Counted from the first letter of the stretch, positions 23,882 through 35,683 are shown. The stretch is DNA of 64,000 bases from Carettochelys insculpta (GCF_033958435.1 NC_134160.1:14619001-14683000), one strand, 5' to 3'. Notes: a model not told the origin generated them from the sequence alone. Numbers and translations: made by a program.

Positions 23882-25345
23882 ATGGCTGCCCGCCAGCCCC
23901 CCCAGGCACCCCCAGGGCACCCTCCCCCAAGGGGAGCCAGGGCTGCCAGCCTGGCAGCCAGCCTGGCAAAAGGCACTGGGGCCCCTCCTGGATGGAGGCC
24001 GAGATCTGGGACCTGCTGGGGCTCTGGGGCGAAGACGAGGTGCTCCAGGTAATTGGGAGCAAGAGGTGGAACGCGGATGCATTCACTCTGCTGGCCGAGG
24101 CCCTGGCTGCCCGGGGTCACCCTGCCCGCACCCCTGACCACATCAGGAGTAAGGTGAAGGAGCTACGGCAGGGTTACGCCTGGGCCTGGGATGCGGCCAG
24201 CAGATCTGGGGCCGCCCCCGCCACTTGCCTCTTTTACAGGGAGCTCAGGTCCATCCTGGGCCCACAGTACACCTCCTCCCTGCCGGCCACTCTTGACACC
24301 TCGGCCGACGAGCCCCAGCAGGCCCCGGAGGTGGAGTCCACCCCGGAGGCAAGCCCCACACCCCAGAGGCCCCCCCAGGAGCCCACCCCTGGGATGCCGG
24401 AGGAGGAGGAGGAGGGGGAATCCTCCTCCAGTGACGGGGGGGCTGCACGTCATCCTGCTGTCCCAGAGCTCCAGCAGGGCATCCGCCCACAGGGTGTCCC
24501 CCAACTGTACGAGCAGACTGTCAAGTATGTACCCCCCCCCGGTGCACACTCTCGGGGTTCAGGGGCGGGGACAACAGACATGACCAGGGCCCTCCACATA
24601 CCCAGATGACCATGGCCCCAAGGACAGCAGTGGCATGTTCCTCAGAAGAGTGCATCAGCCCCTGCCACCCCAGCAGGACAGCGCCATGCCCCATCCCAGG
24701 GGATGGGGGGAGCGGAACCTAGGGTCCCCCAGGGGGGAGGGGGTGGGACACCCATCAGCAGCAGCAGCATCTCCCGGGGACGGGGATGGGGAACTAGCAG
24801 CAGACGGTACAAGGGGATACAAGGGTACAAGAGTCACGGCTTGAGGGCCTCACTAATGGCTGTCTCCACTCTTCTTCCCCCCGTGTTCCGCAGATGCACC
24901 ATTGGAGGGCCCGGAGAGCACCGGCGAGGTGTCAGTGGTCCCGGAGAGCCCACTGGGGCCAGCCCAGCAGGCCAGCCCCTCAGCGGAATACCAACCAGCC
25001 CCAGGACGGGGCTGATGGCGGAGCCACCACCACCCGAGGATGGCCACAGACCCCCCGCTGCTTGCAACCCTCCGGCGTCAGCTGGAGGTGTTGGAGCGGT
25101 GCCTGCGGGTGGACAAGTGGCGGCTGGAGCTCCAGAAGCGAGCTCTGGCCTGGTGCCAGGAGGCATGGGGGGCTTTTATGCGCACGTTCGAGCACATAGC
25201 GGAATACCTGCCCCCCCGCCCATGCCGTGCTGCCCACCACTCTGCCCTCCCTGCCTGCTGCTCCACCCACTGCTCCGACCGCCATCCCACCGCCATCCGT
25301 CACCCTGGGGCCTTCCACCGAGGGGGACCTGGGGCCTGCTGACAC
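23882..25345 (+). pseudogene. Harbinger Myb/SANT-like protein, copy 2
   Basis: ATG at 23882 begins MAARQPPQ, as in copy 1. The Myb/trihelix segment is open from 23992 (MEAEIWDLLGLWGEDEVLQ, SKVKELRQGYAW, FYRELRSILG) but is out of phase with the start, so a small indel lies between 23890 and 23990. An acidic EEEEEGESSSSD stretch follows near 24405. A GTATGT donor starts at 24525 and the acceptor ends at 24893. Exon 2 includes a Leu/Arg/Trp-rich helix (RRQLEVLERCLRVDKW, then ALAWCQEAWGAFMR) that could dimerise. Unlike copy 1, the Arg codon after the first helices is intact. Function is inferred from the family and from pairing with the transposase. Confidence 0.75.
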
Positions 25346-25666
25346 CCGCCGGCCATACCTGCCGGTTCGCCCAGCCCCCAGCCAGCCTTGGCCAGGGCTC
25401 AGGCCAAGGCGAGGGTTGCGCCCGCCAACCCCGGCCGCTGGACGGTAGAGGGGTGCGGGGCCCAGGACATGCCCCCCCTTTGTACATATCCCCCCCCATA
25501 TATGTTTGCATATAGTTTGTGTTACACCCCTGTTCTGTTATATGGTACCTGCCCTCCCATGTAAATAGTTCCCCCCTTTTGTTCTGCGCTCTCTCTATAT
25601 ATATTTTTGTTGTATGAATAATAAGAGAAATCACTGGTTTTTGGTTTCAAAAACAACAGCTCCATT

Positions 25667-25672
25667 TTTATT
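25667..25672 (-). terminator. AATAAA of copy 2 transposase
   Basis: Minus-strand AATAAA about 115 bp after the transposase stop, in the same relative place as in copies 1 and 3. Confidence 0.6.
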
Positions 25673-25783
25673 TGCAAGAAAAGGCGGGGGGGTTGTGTGC
25701 TCTTGGGTGCTCTGTGGTGTGGGCGTGGGGGCAGGGAGTGTTGTGGAGGATGCGGGGGGTGGAGTGGGGGGGCTGGCCAGCAT

Positions 25784-27126
25784 TCACCCTGCAGCCTGGT
25801 CAAAATGGGCCCGCAGGGCCTCCCAGACCCGGATCCCCTCAGGGTCTACCTGGCAACTGGGGGCAGCGGGTGGCTGCACGTAAGCCCTGCCAGCCTCCAC
25901 AGCCCAGCCCTGTAAGAATGCTTCCCCCTTGCTCTCGACCAGGTTGTGGAGTGCGCTGCATGCACCCACAACCTGGGGGATGTTGGTGGGGCCTGCATCC
26001 AGGCGGGTGAGGAAACACCTCCAGCACCCTTTGAGGCAGTCAAAAGTGCGCTCAACCACCTGGCGCACATGGTTCAAGTGCGTGTTGAACTGCTCCTGGC
26101 TGGCTGAGAGATGGCCCGTGTACGGGTGCATGAGCCAGGGCCGGAGGGGGTACACCGTGTCTGCGACAACGCAGAGGGGCATGGTGGTGTCCCCCACAGG
26201 GATCTCCCGCTGGGGGATGTAGGTCCCTGCCTCCAGCCTGCGGCACAGGCCCGAATTCCTGAACACCCAGGCATCATGGGTGCTGCCAGGCCACCCAACA
26301 TAAATGTCCAGGAAGCGGCCCCAGCTGTCCACCAAGGCCTGGAGGACCACAGAATGGTAGCCCTTCCTGTTCAGGAAGCGTCCTCCGCTGTGCTCCTGGG
26401 CACGGATGGGGATATGTGTCCCATCCAGAGCCCCAAAGCAATTTGGGGAAGCCCAGGGTGGCAAACCCTGCGATGGCGGCATCCGGGTCCCCAGGCCGCA
26501 CGAGCCTGTGGAGGAGCAGGGCATTGATTGCGCGAACGATCTGCAGGGGAAGGACATGGGAGGGCACCAGTGAGGGGTGTGCAGGGTGTGTCTGGCCCTC
26601 CACCCCCAAGGGCTGCCCTCCCCCGGGTCCTCTTACCTCCATGAGGACAGCCCCGATGGTGGCCTTGCCCACGCCAAACTGCTGCCCTACGGATCAGTAG
26701 CTGTCTGGAGTGGCCAGCTTCCAGACAGCGATGCCGACCTGTTTCTCGACCGTGAGGGCACGCCGCATGGCAGTGTCCTGGTGCCTCAGTGCGGGGGTGA
26801 GCCACTGGCAGAGCTCCAGGAATGTCTGCCAGCTCATGCGAAAGTGCTGGAGCCAGCGCTCGTTGTCCCACTCGACAAGCACCAGCCGCTCCCACCAGTC
26901 GGTGCTCATGGGGTAGCTCCACAGTCGGCAGCATGTGTGGTGGAGCCGGCGGGGTTGGAGGGCAGCAAGGTCTGGGTTTGGATTCCTCCTCCCCTGGGGG
27001 CAGCTCCTCTTCTGTGAATAAAAGGTAGTCAGCTGCCTCTTGCATAGCATTGAGCAGAGCAAGCACTGCTCCTGCAGGGGCGGGTGTGTGGACCTCTGGC
27101 TGCTGCTGCTGCTGCTGGGGGTCCAT
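25784..27126 (-). pseudogene. Harbinger DDE transposase, copy 2, broken
   Basis: It has the same product as copy 1. The N-terminal MDPQQQQQQPEVH starts at 27126 and goes out of phase by one base before the LWSYPMSTDWWERLV frame, as in copy 1. That frame then hits a TGA after LATPDSY (near 26694), where copy 1 reads Leu. A 96-bp intron is indicated (donor GTAAGA from 26636, acceptor AG at 26541), again a multiple of three. The second exon keeps GALDGTHIPI, VVADTVYPL and VERTFDCLK with the three acidic residues, and stops at 25784. A further frameshift lies near 26450 at FPNCF/FPKLL. It is a dead copy, useful for reconstructing which frame is ancestral. Confidence 0.8.
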
Positions 27127-27471
27127 ACTGCTTCGACGGGTGTGCGTGCCTGTGGCTCTGCAGACCGCATGCTGTGCAGGCTGAGTGTGTCTGGGAGGGG
27201 CTCTTTAAGGGAGCATCTAGCTGTTGCCCTGGAAGTGCTAGTCCGCCCTGTGACCCTGTCTGCAGCTGTTCCTGGCACCCTTATTTCGATGTGTGCCGCT
27301 TTGGCATGTAGACGCTCCCCTGCAGCGCCTACTTCAATGTGGTGCTGCCCAACATCGACGGCACCAGCCCTGGAGGACGTGTAGACACTATTCGTCAAAA
27401 TAGCTTATTTCAATGTCGCTACATCGAAATAAGCTATTTTGATGTAGCATACACATGTAGATGTAGCTTAC

Positions 27472-27792
27472 AGCAGCACTGTTCTGCTGCATACTACTGT
27501 CATGGTGGGAAGGGGCAGTGCTGTCGTGAGGGAGGCACTGAGAGCTGACTGCCCTTGGTCCCACTCCTTCTGGAAATGTAAAATTGAGAGAGCATGCAAG
27601 AAAGAGAATAGCAGCTCCAGCTCATTCGGTTGACTAATTTCATCACTGTTACATCCTTTTTCTCTGGTGTTACTTATTTCCTTTTTCTCCACTCTCCTTT
27701 GGCTACATGTTGCCTGTATGCCTGAAGCAAAAAGTGTGGTATTAGTCTCTGTTTGTGCTGTTTTATTTGGTTGCAGAATAATTTTTAGCTAC
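27472..27792. other. Spacer between Harbinger copies 2 and 3
   Basis: About 320 bp of host DNA without a recognisable gene separates the two elements. Confidence 0.5.
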
Positions 27793-27952
27793 TCAGGGTG
27801 CATCTACACAAGCCGGCTACTTTGAAATAGCATGCATCCCGTCTACACACACTGTGCGCTATTTTGACATTGAAAAATCGATGTTAGGCGGCAAAAAGTT
27901 TAAATCGTTATTCCTATCCAAAGATGGGAATAGCGCCCAACTTCGACATTCA

Positions 27953-29769
27953 ATCAAACCAGCTGACAAAGGGGGTGCTGTTGTCATCCTGAATAAGTCA
28001 GACTATTAACAGTAGGCAACCAGAAAACTCTCCAACACCGCATTTTACAGACCTCTCTCTGCTGATCCCACTTTGGAATTCCAAAGGAAATTACAACAGC
28101 TACTGAGGGAACTCCCTGCTGCTACTCGGGACTTCATTAACTCAGACACACCATCTGAGCCGCAGCCTGGATTATTCTATTTACTTCCCAAAATCCACAA
28201 ACCTGGACACCCTGGACGTCCTATCATTTCAGGTATTGGCACCCTTACCACCGGACTATCCAGTTACGTGGATTCCCTCCTCAAACCCTATGCCACCAAC
28301 GCTCCCAGCTATATCTGAGATACCATTGACTTCCTGAGGAAATTACAAAACATCGGAAAAGTTCCTGATAATGCCATCCTTGCCACAATGGATGTAGAGG
28401 CTCTGTACACTAATATTCCACATAAAGACGGATTACAAGCAATCAGGAATACCATCGCTGATGCCACCACAGCCAATCTGGTGTCTGACCTCTGTAACTT
28501 TGTTCTCACACACAGTTATTTCCATTTTGGGGACAATTTATACCTCCAGATTAGTGGAACTGCTATGGGCACCCGCATGGCCCCACAATATGCTAATATA
28601 TTTATGGCTGACCAGGAACAATGATTCCTCAGCTCTCGTCCTCTATTAACACTCCTCTACTTAAGATACATTGATGACATCTTTATGATTTGGACCCACG
28701 CTACAGAGGCTCTAGAGGAATTCCACAGAGACTGTAACAATCTACACCCCACCATCAATTTATGCCTCGATTACTACATACAAGAGATACATTACCTGGA
28801 CACTACAGTGCTAATCAAGGATGGCCTGATCAGTACCACACTGTACCGAAAACCTACTGATCGCTATATTTTTCTACACCCTTCTAATTTCCATCCTGCA
28901 CACGTGACTAGATCCATTGTTTACAGTCAAGCTCTTAGGTACAATCGCATTTGTTCTGATCCAACTGACAGAGACCAAAAACTACAAGAACTTTACCAAA
29001 TATTCATAAACCTGAATTACCCACCAGGAGAAGTAAAAAAACAAATCGACAGGGACAGACGAATACCCAGAGACTAGCTACTCCAAGATCAGCCCAAAAA
29101 AGCCAAGAAATGAACACAACTGGTCATCACCTACAGCCCCCAACTCAGACCACTGCAATGAATTATTAAACACCTACTACCTATCTTTAATCAGGATGCT
29201 ACACTCCAGAAGGCCCTGGGTGACATACCTGTTCTCTCCTACAGACAACCTCCCAACCTCATGAGGATCCTCACTAACAGCCACAGTCTATACCCCAGGA
29301 ACACCAGTCCTGGAACCTTTCCCTGCAACAAAGCCCGCTGCCAGCTTTGTCCACATATCTTCTCTGGAAATACCATCACTGGACCTAACCAGGTTACTCA
29401 CAGAATCACAGGCATTTTCTCATTCTCCTCTACTAACATCATATGTGCCAGCAATGCCCAGATGCTTTGTATATTGGACAGACTTCTAACTCCCTTAGAC
29501 AAAGGGTCAACGGGCACAAAACAGACATCAAAACACTCCAGATCCACAAACCAGTTAGTCAACATTTGAATGGAATGGGGCATTCTGTCAATGACCTAAA
29601 GGTATGTGTGTTACAGAAAAGGAATTATCGCTCTATTTCGGAAAGAGAAACATCTGAGCTGGCTTTTATATTCCAATTCGGCACATTAACACATGGTTTA
29701 AATCATGATGGGAACTTTCTGAGTCACTATAGGGGCTCGTCTGCATACTTGGCTCAATCTAATTCTTGA
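27953..29769 (+). pseudogene. Penelope-like RT plus GIY-YIG endonuclease, broken
   Basis: Domains in order: N-terminal RT (FYLLPKIHKPGHPGRPIISG, near 28170), the palm (MDVEALYTNIPH near 28388, then GTAMGTRMAPQYANIFMA), the catalytic box LRYIDDIFMIW near 28660-28690, a LYRKPTDRY segment near 28850, and a GIY-YIG domain near 29443-29560 (CQQCPDALYIGQTSNSLRQR, then NGHKTDI). Stops occur near 28008, 28316, 28621 and 29076, and a frame change lies before the GIY-YIG part. The family copies itself by target-primed reverse transcription. This copy is not functional. Confidence 0.85.
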
Positions 29770-29897
29770 CCTTCCCCCCCACCCCTCCACTCTCTGATTT
29801 GCTCACCTTGATTATCTTTTTCTGATTTGTCCTCCTTGCTTACTGTTTTTGGTTCTCTGTGCCTTAAATATTGAGTCTGTTCTGGTCTGGCTATGGT

Positions 29898-29949
29898 CTG
29901 AAGAAGTGGGTCTGTCCCACGAAAGCTCACCTAATAAACCATTTTGCTA
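29898..29949 (+). ncRNA. Hammerhead-ribozyme-like motif in Penelope-like tail
   Basis: CTGAAGA at 29898-29904 fits the CUGANGA core. A perfect 5-bp stem GTGGG/CCCAC (29906-29910 with 29916-29920) closes a 5-nt loop. GAAA at 29921-29924 follows directly. AGC (29924-29926) can pair with GCT (29946-29948), giving a short stem III and a CUA cleavage triplet. Stem I pairing is weak in the immediate flanks. Hammerhead ribozymes are known in Penelope-like elements; activity of this copy is not shown. Confidence 0.45.
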
Positions 29950-30206
29950 GTCTTTAAAGTGCTACTTGACTGCTTTTTGTTTTGATAGTGTATAGACTAG
30001 CATGGCTTCCTCTTTGTTACTATTGAAATAGGGTGTGTGTACATGATCTGTGTCCCACTACTTCAAAACAGTGGGGTCCTCCATGGCAGTAATCAGCTGA
30101 GGGGTTGAGACTCTCTGTCGAGCCACTGTGGGGCTCTATGGTCCCCGTGCGCAGCAGCCTTTAAAGCGCCACAGACCCGGATTTCCTGTGGCAGGAAGCT
30201 GAGAGC

Positions 30207-31666
30207 GTGCAGACAGCAGCACACACACATGCTAGCCCTGCACACCTTCCAGAGGACCCAAATCCACCATCCACCACCTGCTGCAGCCAGACAGCCCCCA
30301 GAGAGGCCCCAGGGCTCCCCCCTGAGGAGATCCAGGCACCCCCGGCAGCTAAAGTGGGGGCCAAAAAAGAGGCAGGGCCCCTCCTGATCAAATGCCGAGC
30401 TCTGAGACCTGCTGGGGCTCTGGGGCAAGGAGTTGGTGCTCCACATCATGGGGAGCAAGCAGCAGAAAGCAGAAGCATTCGCCCGACTGGCCAAGGGTCT
30501 GGCCGCACGGGGTCACCCTTCCCACACTCCAGATCACATCTGGAGCAAGGCGAAGGAGTTGCGGCAGGGTTACGCCTGGGCCCAGGACTCAGCCAGTCGG
30601 TCTGGGGCTGCCCCTGCAGCTTGCCCCTATTACAGGGAGCTCAGGGCCATTCTGGGCCCCCGGGACACCTCCTTCTCCCCGGCCACCTTGACACCATGGC
30701 CAATGAGCCCCAGCAGGCCTTGGAGCCGGCATCAGGCCTGGAGGCCAGCCCCACACCCCTGGGCCCACCGGAGGAGCCACCCCTCGGGACGGTGGAGTAG
30801 GGCTTCAGCAGTGAGAAGGGGTGGCTCCTAATAGACCTGCCCTCCCAGAGCATGAGCCAGGCATCTGCCCGACCGTGGCAGTGGAGAGTCAGGTACATAC
30901 CCCACAGGGCATACACCCCTGGGCCACGGGGCAGGAGCACCAGACATGATCAGAAGCCCTGCACACCCCCTGCGGACCCTGACCTGCAACTGCCCAGCCA
31001 CAGCATAGTCCCAGGGTGGTGGCATGGCCATCAATGCCCGTCAGCACCCACACCCATGGACAGCACTGTGCCCTAGCCCTGGCAGCGGGGGGACCATGAA
31101 ATGGGGACACCCAACAGAGACACCACACCCACCGACAGGGATGGAGACCCATCATCCAACGTGAGGGAAGGGGGAATGGGCCATGGGCCAGGTCACAGTA
31201 CTAACAGCCTTCCCCTCCCTCTCTCCCTCTCTGCAGCTGCACCATCCAAGGTCCCAGGCAGCCAGGCTCCAACCATGGTCCCAAGAGCCCACTGGCCAGC
31301 CACCACCAGCGACCAGGGACACTCCCAAGGCCAGTGTGATGGTCACACCACTGTCAGACTGAGGAGATGGCCCCCGTGGACCCCCAGCTCCTGGAAGGTC
31401 TCCAGTGGCAGAGGGACATGGCTGAGGAGAGACTGAGGTTTGACCAGGAGGAGTCCACCCAGTGCTGGGCAGCGTGGCAGGAGTTCATAGGCGTATTCCG
31501 GGACATAGCTGGTTCGCCCCAGGAGGCTGTCACCCGGCTCCTGCCCCCCGCTGCCCCCCCACGTCTCCCCCTGCCATGCCATTTGCCTCATTGCCTGCCA
31601 CCCCACCTGCCTCACTGTCTGCCTCGCCACCTGCCAGGCCCCAGGACTGGAGCCCACTGGGGCTGA
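30207..31666 (+). pseudogene. Harbinger Myb/SANT-like protein, copy 3, broken
   Basis: Same gene as in copies 1 and 2. The DNA-binding segment is readable at 30433-30690 (VLHIMGSKQQKAEAFARLAK, then KAKELRQGYAWAQD and YYRELRAILGPRD). The expected donor (GTACAT near 30893) and a pyrimidine-rich acceptor (ending near 31236) match the other copies. Exon 2 around 31367-31540 has LQWQRDMAEERLRFDQEE and WQEFIGVFRDIAG, the same helical module. The first helix and the linker are in other frames, so indels have destroyed it. Confidence 0.7.
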
Positions 31667-31942
31667 AGACCAGCTGGTGGAGGCATCCCGGCCCTACCTA
31701 CCTGTTCTCCCAGCCCCCAGCTGGCCACACCAGGGACCGCGGATGGGCGGGGGGTCACGCCCCTCTACCCTCACCCAAGACTGATGGGCCGATGGCTGAG
31801 CCATCTGCTGGTCCCCCATATATGTACAGTTGTCTCCCTTGTGCATAGTTGTTCCTCTTGTATATAGTTGTCCTCCTTTGTATATTGGTTGCAGTTTTTG
31901 TTGTGAACAGGACACAGTTACCAGTTTTCAATAATTCACAGT

Positions 31943-31948
31943 TTTATT
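31943..31948 (-). terminator. AATAAA of copy 3 transposase
   Basis: Minus-strand AATAAA just after the transposase end, at the position conserved in copies 1 and 2. Confidence 0.6.
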
Positions 31949-32052
31949 TTCCACAGAATCTGAGACGTGTGCTTGTTGCAGGGGTGGTGTGCAGGCAGTG
32001 GGGGCAGTGGGGGCGGTTCTGGGGGGCCCTCTGGGGAAGGTCAGGGAGGTGC

Positions 32053-33460
32053 TCAGGGGTCTCCCTGATCAAAATGGGCCCGCAGGGCCTCGCGGACCTG
32101 TACCCCTTCGTGGTGGGCCTGGCAACTGCATGTGGTGGCCAGCTGGGGGAAGCCCATGCCAGTTTCAACTGCCCACCCTGGACGAAGGCCTTCCCCATGT
32201 TCTCTACAATGTTCTGGAGTGTGCAGCACATGCCCACAACCTGGGGGATGTTTTGGAGGCCGACATCCAGGCGGGCAACGAGGCACCACCAGTGGCCCTA
32301 CAGGCGGCCAAAGGTCCTCTCCGCCACCTGGCAGGTGTGGTTCAGGCGGGCATTGAATCGCTTCTTGCTGGCATTGAGGTGGCCAGTGTATGGGCGCATG
32401 AGCCAGGACTGGAAGGGGTACGCCGTATCCGCCACAAGGCAGAGGGGCATGGGGTGTCCCCCAGAGGGAGATCCCTCTGGAGGATATAGGTCCCCGCCTC
32501 CAGCCAGCAGCACAGGCCTGAGTTCCCGAAGATGTGGGCATCATGTGTACAGCCAGCCCAGCCCACGTAAACATTCTGGAAGCGGCCCCGGCTGTCCACC
32601 ATGGCCTGGAGGACCACGGAGTGGTAGCCCCTGCGGTTGATGTATCTTCCTCTGCTGTGGTCCAGGGTGCAAATGGGGATGTGGGTCCCGTCCAGGGCCC
32701 CAGAGCAGTTTGGGAACCCCATGGTGGCGAATCCAGCGATGGCTGCATCCAGGTCCCCAACTCAGTCAACCCTCTGGAGCAGCATGGCATTGAGTGCATG
32801 GACCACCTGTGGGGAGGGAACTCAAGCGCCCATGAGAGTGTGCAGGGTGACCCAGGCCCCTCCCCCAGGCCCCCTTCTCGGGCACCTCCCCTGGTACCCA
32901 TCACCTCCCTCCCCAACACCCCTCCCTCCCCAGCCCCACACCTGGTCCCCTCCTTGGCCCCCCCACCCCCCAGTGGCCCAGGCCTCCTTACATCCATGAC
33001 AACATTCCCGACCGTGGCCTCTCCCACTCTGAACTGGTGTCCCATGGAGCGGTTGCTGTCAGGAGCGGCCAGCTTCCAGATGGCTATTGTGACCCTCCTC
33101 TCGACGGGGAGGGTGCGCCGCATCCATGTATCCTGGTGCCTCAGTGCATGGGTGAGCCACTGGCAGAGCTCCAGGAAGGAGCAGGTGCACATGGAAGTTC
33201 CGCAGCCACTGGTCTTCGTCCCACTTCCCCACGACCAGCTGCTCATACCACTTGGAGCTGGTGGGGTAGCTCCAGAGTTGGCGGCACACCCAGCAGGGAA
33301 GGAAGAGGGGAACCTGGTGGTCAGGGGTGTCCCTGTCTGCCCATGGGAGGGCCTCCCTAGCAGGGCGCTTGATCCCTGGGTGACTAGCTGGAAGGCTTCC
33401 AGGTGCTGCTGCTGCTGCTGCTCCTGCTGCTGGCGGGGGGGATCCAAGGCTGCTGGGCAT
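32053..33460 (-). pseudogene. Harbinger DDE transposase, copy 3, broken
   Basis: Recognisable pieces on the minus strand are LWSYPTSSKWYEQLVVGKWDE (near 33250), GFPNCSGALDGTHIPIC (near 32700), LVADTAYPFQSWLM (near 32430) and VAERTFGRL (near 32300), plus a C-terminal MCCTLQNIVENMGKAF block. The catalytic Asp, Asp and Glu positions survive, but they lie in different frames. The Q-rich start (QQQEQQQQQ near 33410) is in yet another frame, and here the offset differs from that in copies 1 and 2. Nonfunctional; older or less constrained than the other copies. Confidence 0.75.
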
Positions 33461-33824
33461 CGGTCTGCGAGAGTGTGGCTAGCGCTCTGCAGACCTCGTG
33501 CTGTGCAGGCCGGGTGTGTCTGGGAGGGACCTTTTAAAGGAACAGCTTGCTGTTGACCCGGAAGGGCTAATTCAGCCTGTGACCCTGTCCACAGGCTTTC
33601 CTGGCCCCTTATTTCAACTGAGAGCACTTGTGTGTGTGTGGACGCTCCACATTTCCTTCCGGGGCAGCTCCTTTCGATGTTCCCTGCCGCTACTTCGACA
33701 TTGAATGTCGACGGCACCATCCCTGGAGGACGTGTAGATGATACGTGTCAAAGTAGCCTATTTCGATGTTCTTACTTTGAAATAGGCTACTTCGACATAG
33801 TGTGCTAGTGTAGACGTAGCCTCA

Positions 33825-35683
33825 GTGTCAATCTTTGCAGCATGGAGATCCAAGATGAGTAGTCAATGGTAAACAAAAGAGACAAAGCTGAGATTCAAAT
33901 AGTTTGCAAGCCTCTTTGACTGGCTGCAATTGTAGATGTGTTTTACAATAAATGATTCCTCTTTAAGAAAGTCTGTAGTACTATATGGAGTACTACCCAA
34001 GCAAGTAGAATCACTGAAAGCAATGGATAGGAATTAATAGAGGTTTACAAGATTATTAGTGCAGGGTTACATTGGTGTAATGCTAGAGTATGAAGTAAGT
34101 GGAGTTATTGCAGATATGCCTGAGAACCAAATTGGCACTTCAGATTGCAAGCTCCTTAATGCAGGAGTCAGATTTTATCTCCAGACCCTCTCACATTGGC
34201 TTCTTCTGTGGAAGCCTTGCCACTAACTCCCACACCAAAGTCCAAGAAATCTGTAAATCAGAGGAAAGTCCATACAGATGATTTAACTGCACATTTTGAG
34301 CTCTGAACAAGCAAATAACAGAACAAATGTCAAAATAATTACAACTAGTAACACAAAACTACCAGCCTTTCAAATTTTTGAGCAAACATTTAATTTTTTT
34401 TTCCTGCATCCAAAACATCTTTGGTGGCTACATTTCTGAACAGGCTTGAGTTATTCTGAAAAGCTTTTTACAGACTCTCAAGTATAAATATTCTGATAGG
34501 AAAAATAATAATTCCAAAATCAAACTCTTTATGCTCACATTTGAAGGGATGTGTAACATGGCATGAGTTATTGAGATTGGGAGCTCCCTACTTAACATGG
34601 AGACTATGATTGGCCATGGCATGCAATGGCAAACACCTCTAGACCATGCTGGTGGTTCGGATAGCCTGGGTCACTACCAGCTGGGGAAGGAGAATAAGCG
34701 TAATCTGGCACACTGAAGTGAGACGGCCAACATAAGAAAAGCAGAGATGCCGCCAGACATGGGGTGGCAGAAGGAGCAAGAGAGAACACCATAATATTCC
34801 ATTAGCAGCATCTCTGACTGCAGCTTGCTGCACTGTGTTTTTGTCTCAGATTCTAACAAAGTTAAAGATTTTTTGAACTGTGTTCTTGAGACCATTCTGA
34901 GAAGGAACCACAGAGCCAAACACTGGTGTATCTAATGGGGTTGGGGTTTGCTAGCAGTATTTTGTGTGAAATAAAGCCAGGCATGGGTGGATTCTTTTTT
35001 GCATCTCAGGACTTCCCCATGGGACAGATGTTGACTAGCCCAACCATTGCAGGGGTCTTAGCTGATCGGGAGAACTAAACTCACTTTTGTGCAGCAGTCG
35101 TGGGTCGAACCTGGCTGCAGAAATATCTCATCCTAGCACATCTCAAATACCACATCCAGCAATCACTGCTTAGTTTTGTCTACTAACTGATAATGCTTTG
35201 TCATGCTGACACATTGGTTGTCCATGTTTCTTTTTTCCACACTCAGAATCTGACTTGCTTTTAATCCTATTTGACTCTTAAATAAAATTACAGTATGCAC
35301 AGAAACAAAAGCTGCAGAAAAACACAGCAAGGATTCACAGAACTCATAATCAAGTACTTAGTAACAATATATATATATTAAGCTTTAGATTAAAAATGTA
35401 TTTCTGGGGTTTATATATGCATACTACAGGCTGCAAGGGACGGTAATGCAGTTTGGCACACACCAAGTCACAGTGCCTTGCCCTTTAATATGATGTCTGC
35501 TTTAACATTATAATCCCTTGTTAGAAGAGTGCAGCTAGACTAGACTATTTTTTCTTTTTCATGTTTTTAAATTTATAAAGCTGGGTGTAGCGCTACAGCT
35601 GAGCTGCTCCTCTGTATGCATGATGGTCTCCTGGCACAATTCTCTTCTATTCAGAAGGAGAAATATACGAGTGTTCTTGGTAG
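33825..35683 (-). other. MATN1: MATN1 3' untranslated region and downstream flank
   Basis: Directly after the MATN1 stop on the minus strand. The 3' UTR must start at 35683; its end is not certain. A minus-strand ATTAAA at 35484-35489 is a possible polyadenylation signal about 200 nt after the stop. No other gene is seen down to the Harbinger copy at 33821. Confidence 0.45.

Larger units (their letters stand above)
23445..27468 (-). mobile_element. PIF/Harbinger transposon, copy 2 (4024 bp)
   Basis: Left end AGCCGCGTCTACAC, right end complement of AGCTACATCTACAT, flanked by TAC at 23442-23444 and 27469-27471. It has the same gene pair as copy 1 in reversed orientation: Myb/SANT-like gene on plus, transposase on minus, converging near 25.5-25.7 kb. 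The transposase first exon has a stop and the frame shifts again near 26450, so this copy is dead as an autonomous unit. Confidence 0.9.
27953..30022 (+). mobile_element. Penelope-like retroelement inserted in Harbinger copy 3
   Basis: It carries a Penelope-type reverse transcriptase followed by a GIY-YIG endonuclease and a 3' tail. It is 5'-truncated: the coding part starts within the N-terminal RT region (IKPADKGGAVVILNKSDY). It ends with 'tagactagcatggcttcctc' near 30010. Harbinger sequence resumes on both sides, so it is younger than that element. A clear direct duplication at the junctions was not seen. Confidence 0.85.
27796..33821 (-). mobile_element. PIF/Harbinger transposon, copy 3, split by a Penelope-like insert
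   Basis: Left end GGGTGCATCTACAC, right end complement of GGCTACGTCTACAC, flanked by TCA at 27793-27795 and 33822-33824. Without the Penelope-like insert it is about 3.95 kb, close to copy 2. The left subterminal part (27796 to about 27954) and the part from about 30023 join into a sequence parallel to 23445-23700 of copy 2. It is the most diverged of the three copies, with many frame breaks in both genes. Confidence 0.88.

Noticed and set aside
32053..33720. Open frame of 555 codons on the minus strand
   Set aside because: It crosses several frames of a decayed Harbinger transposase; catalytic motifs lie in other frames. High GC explains the lack of stops.
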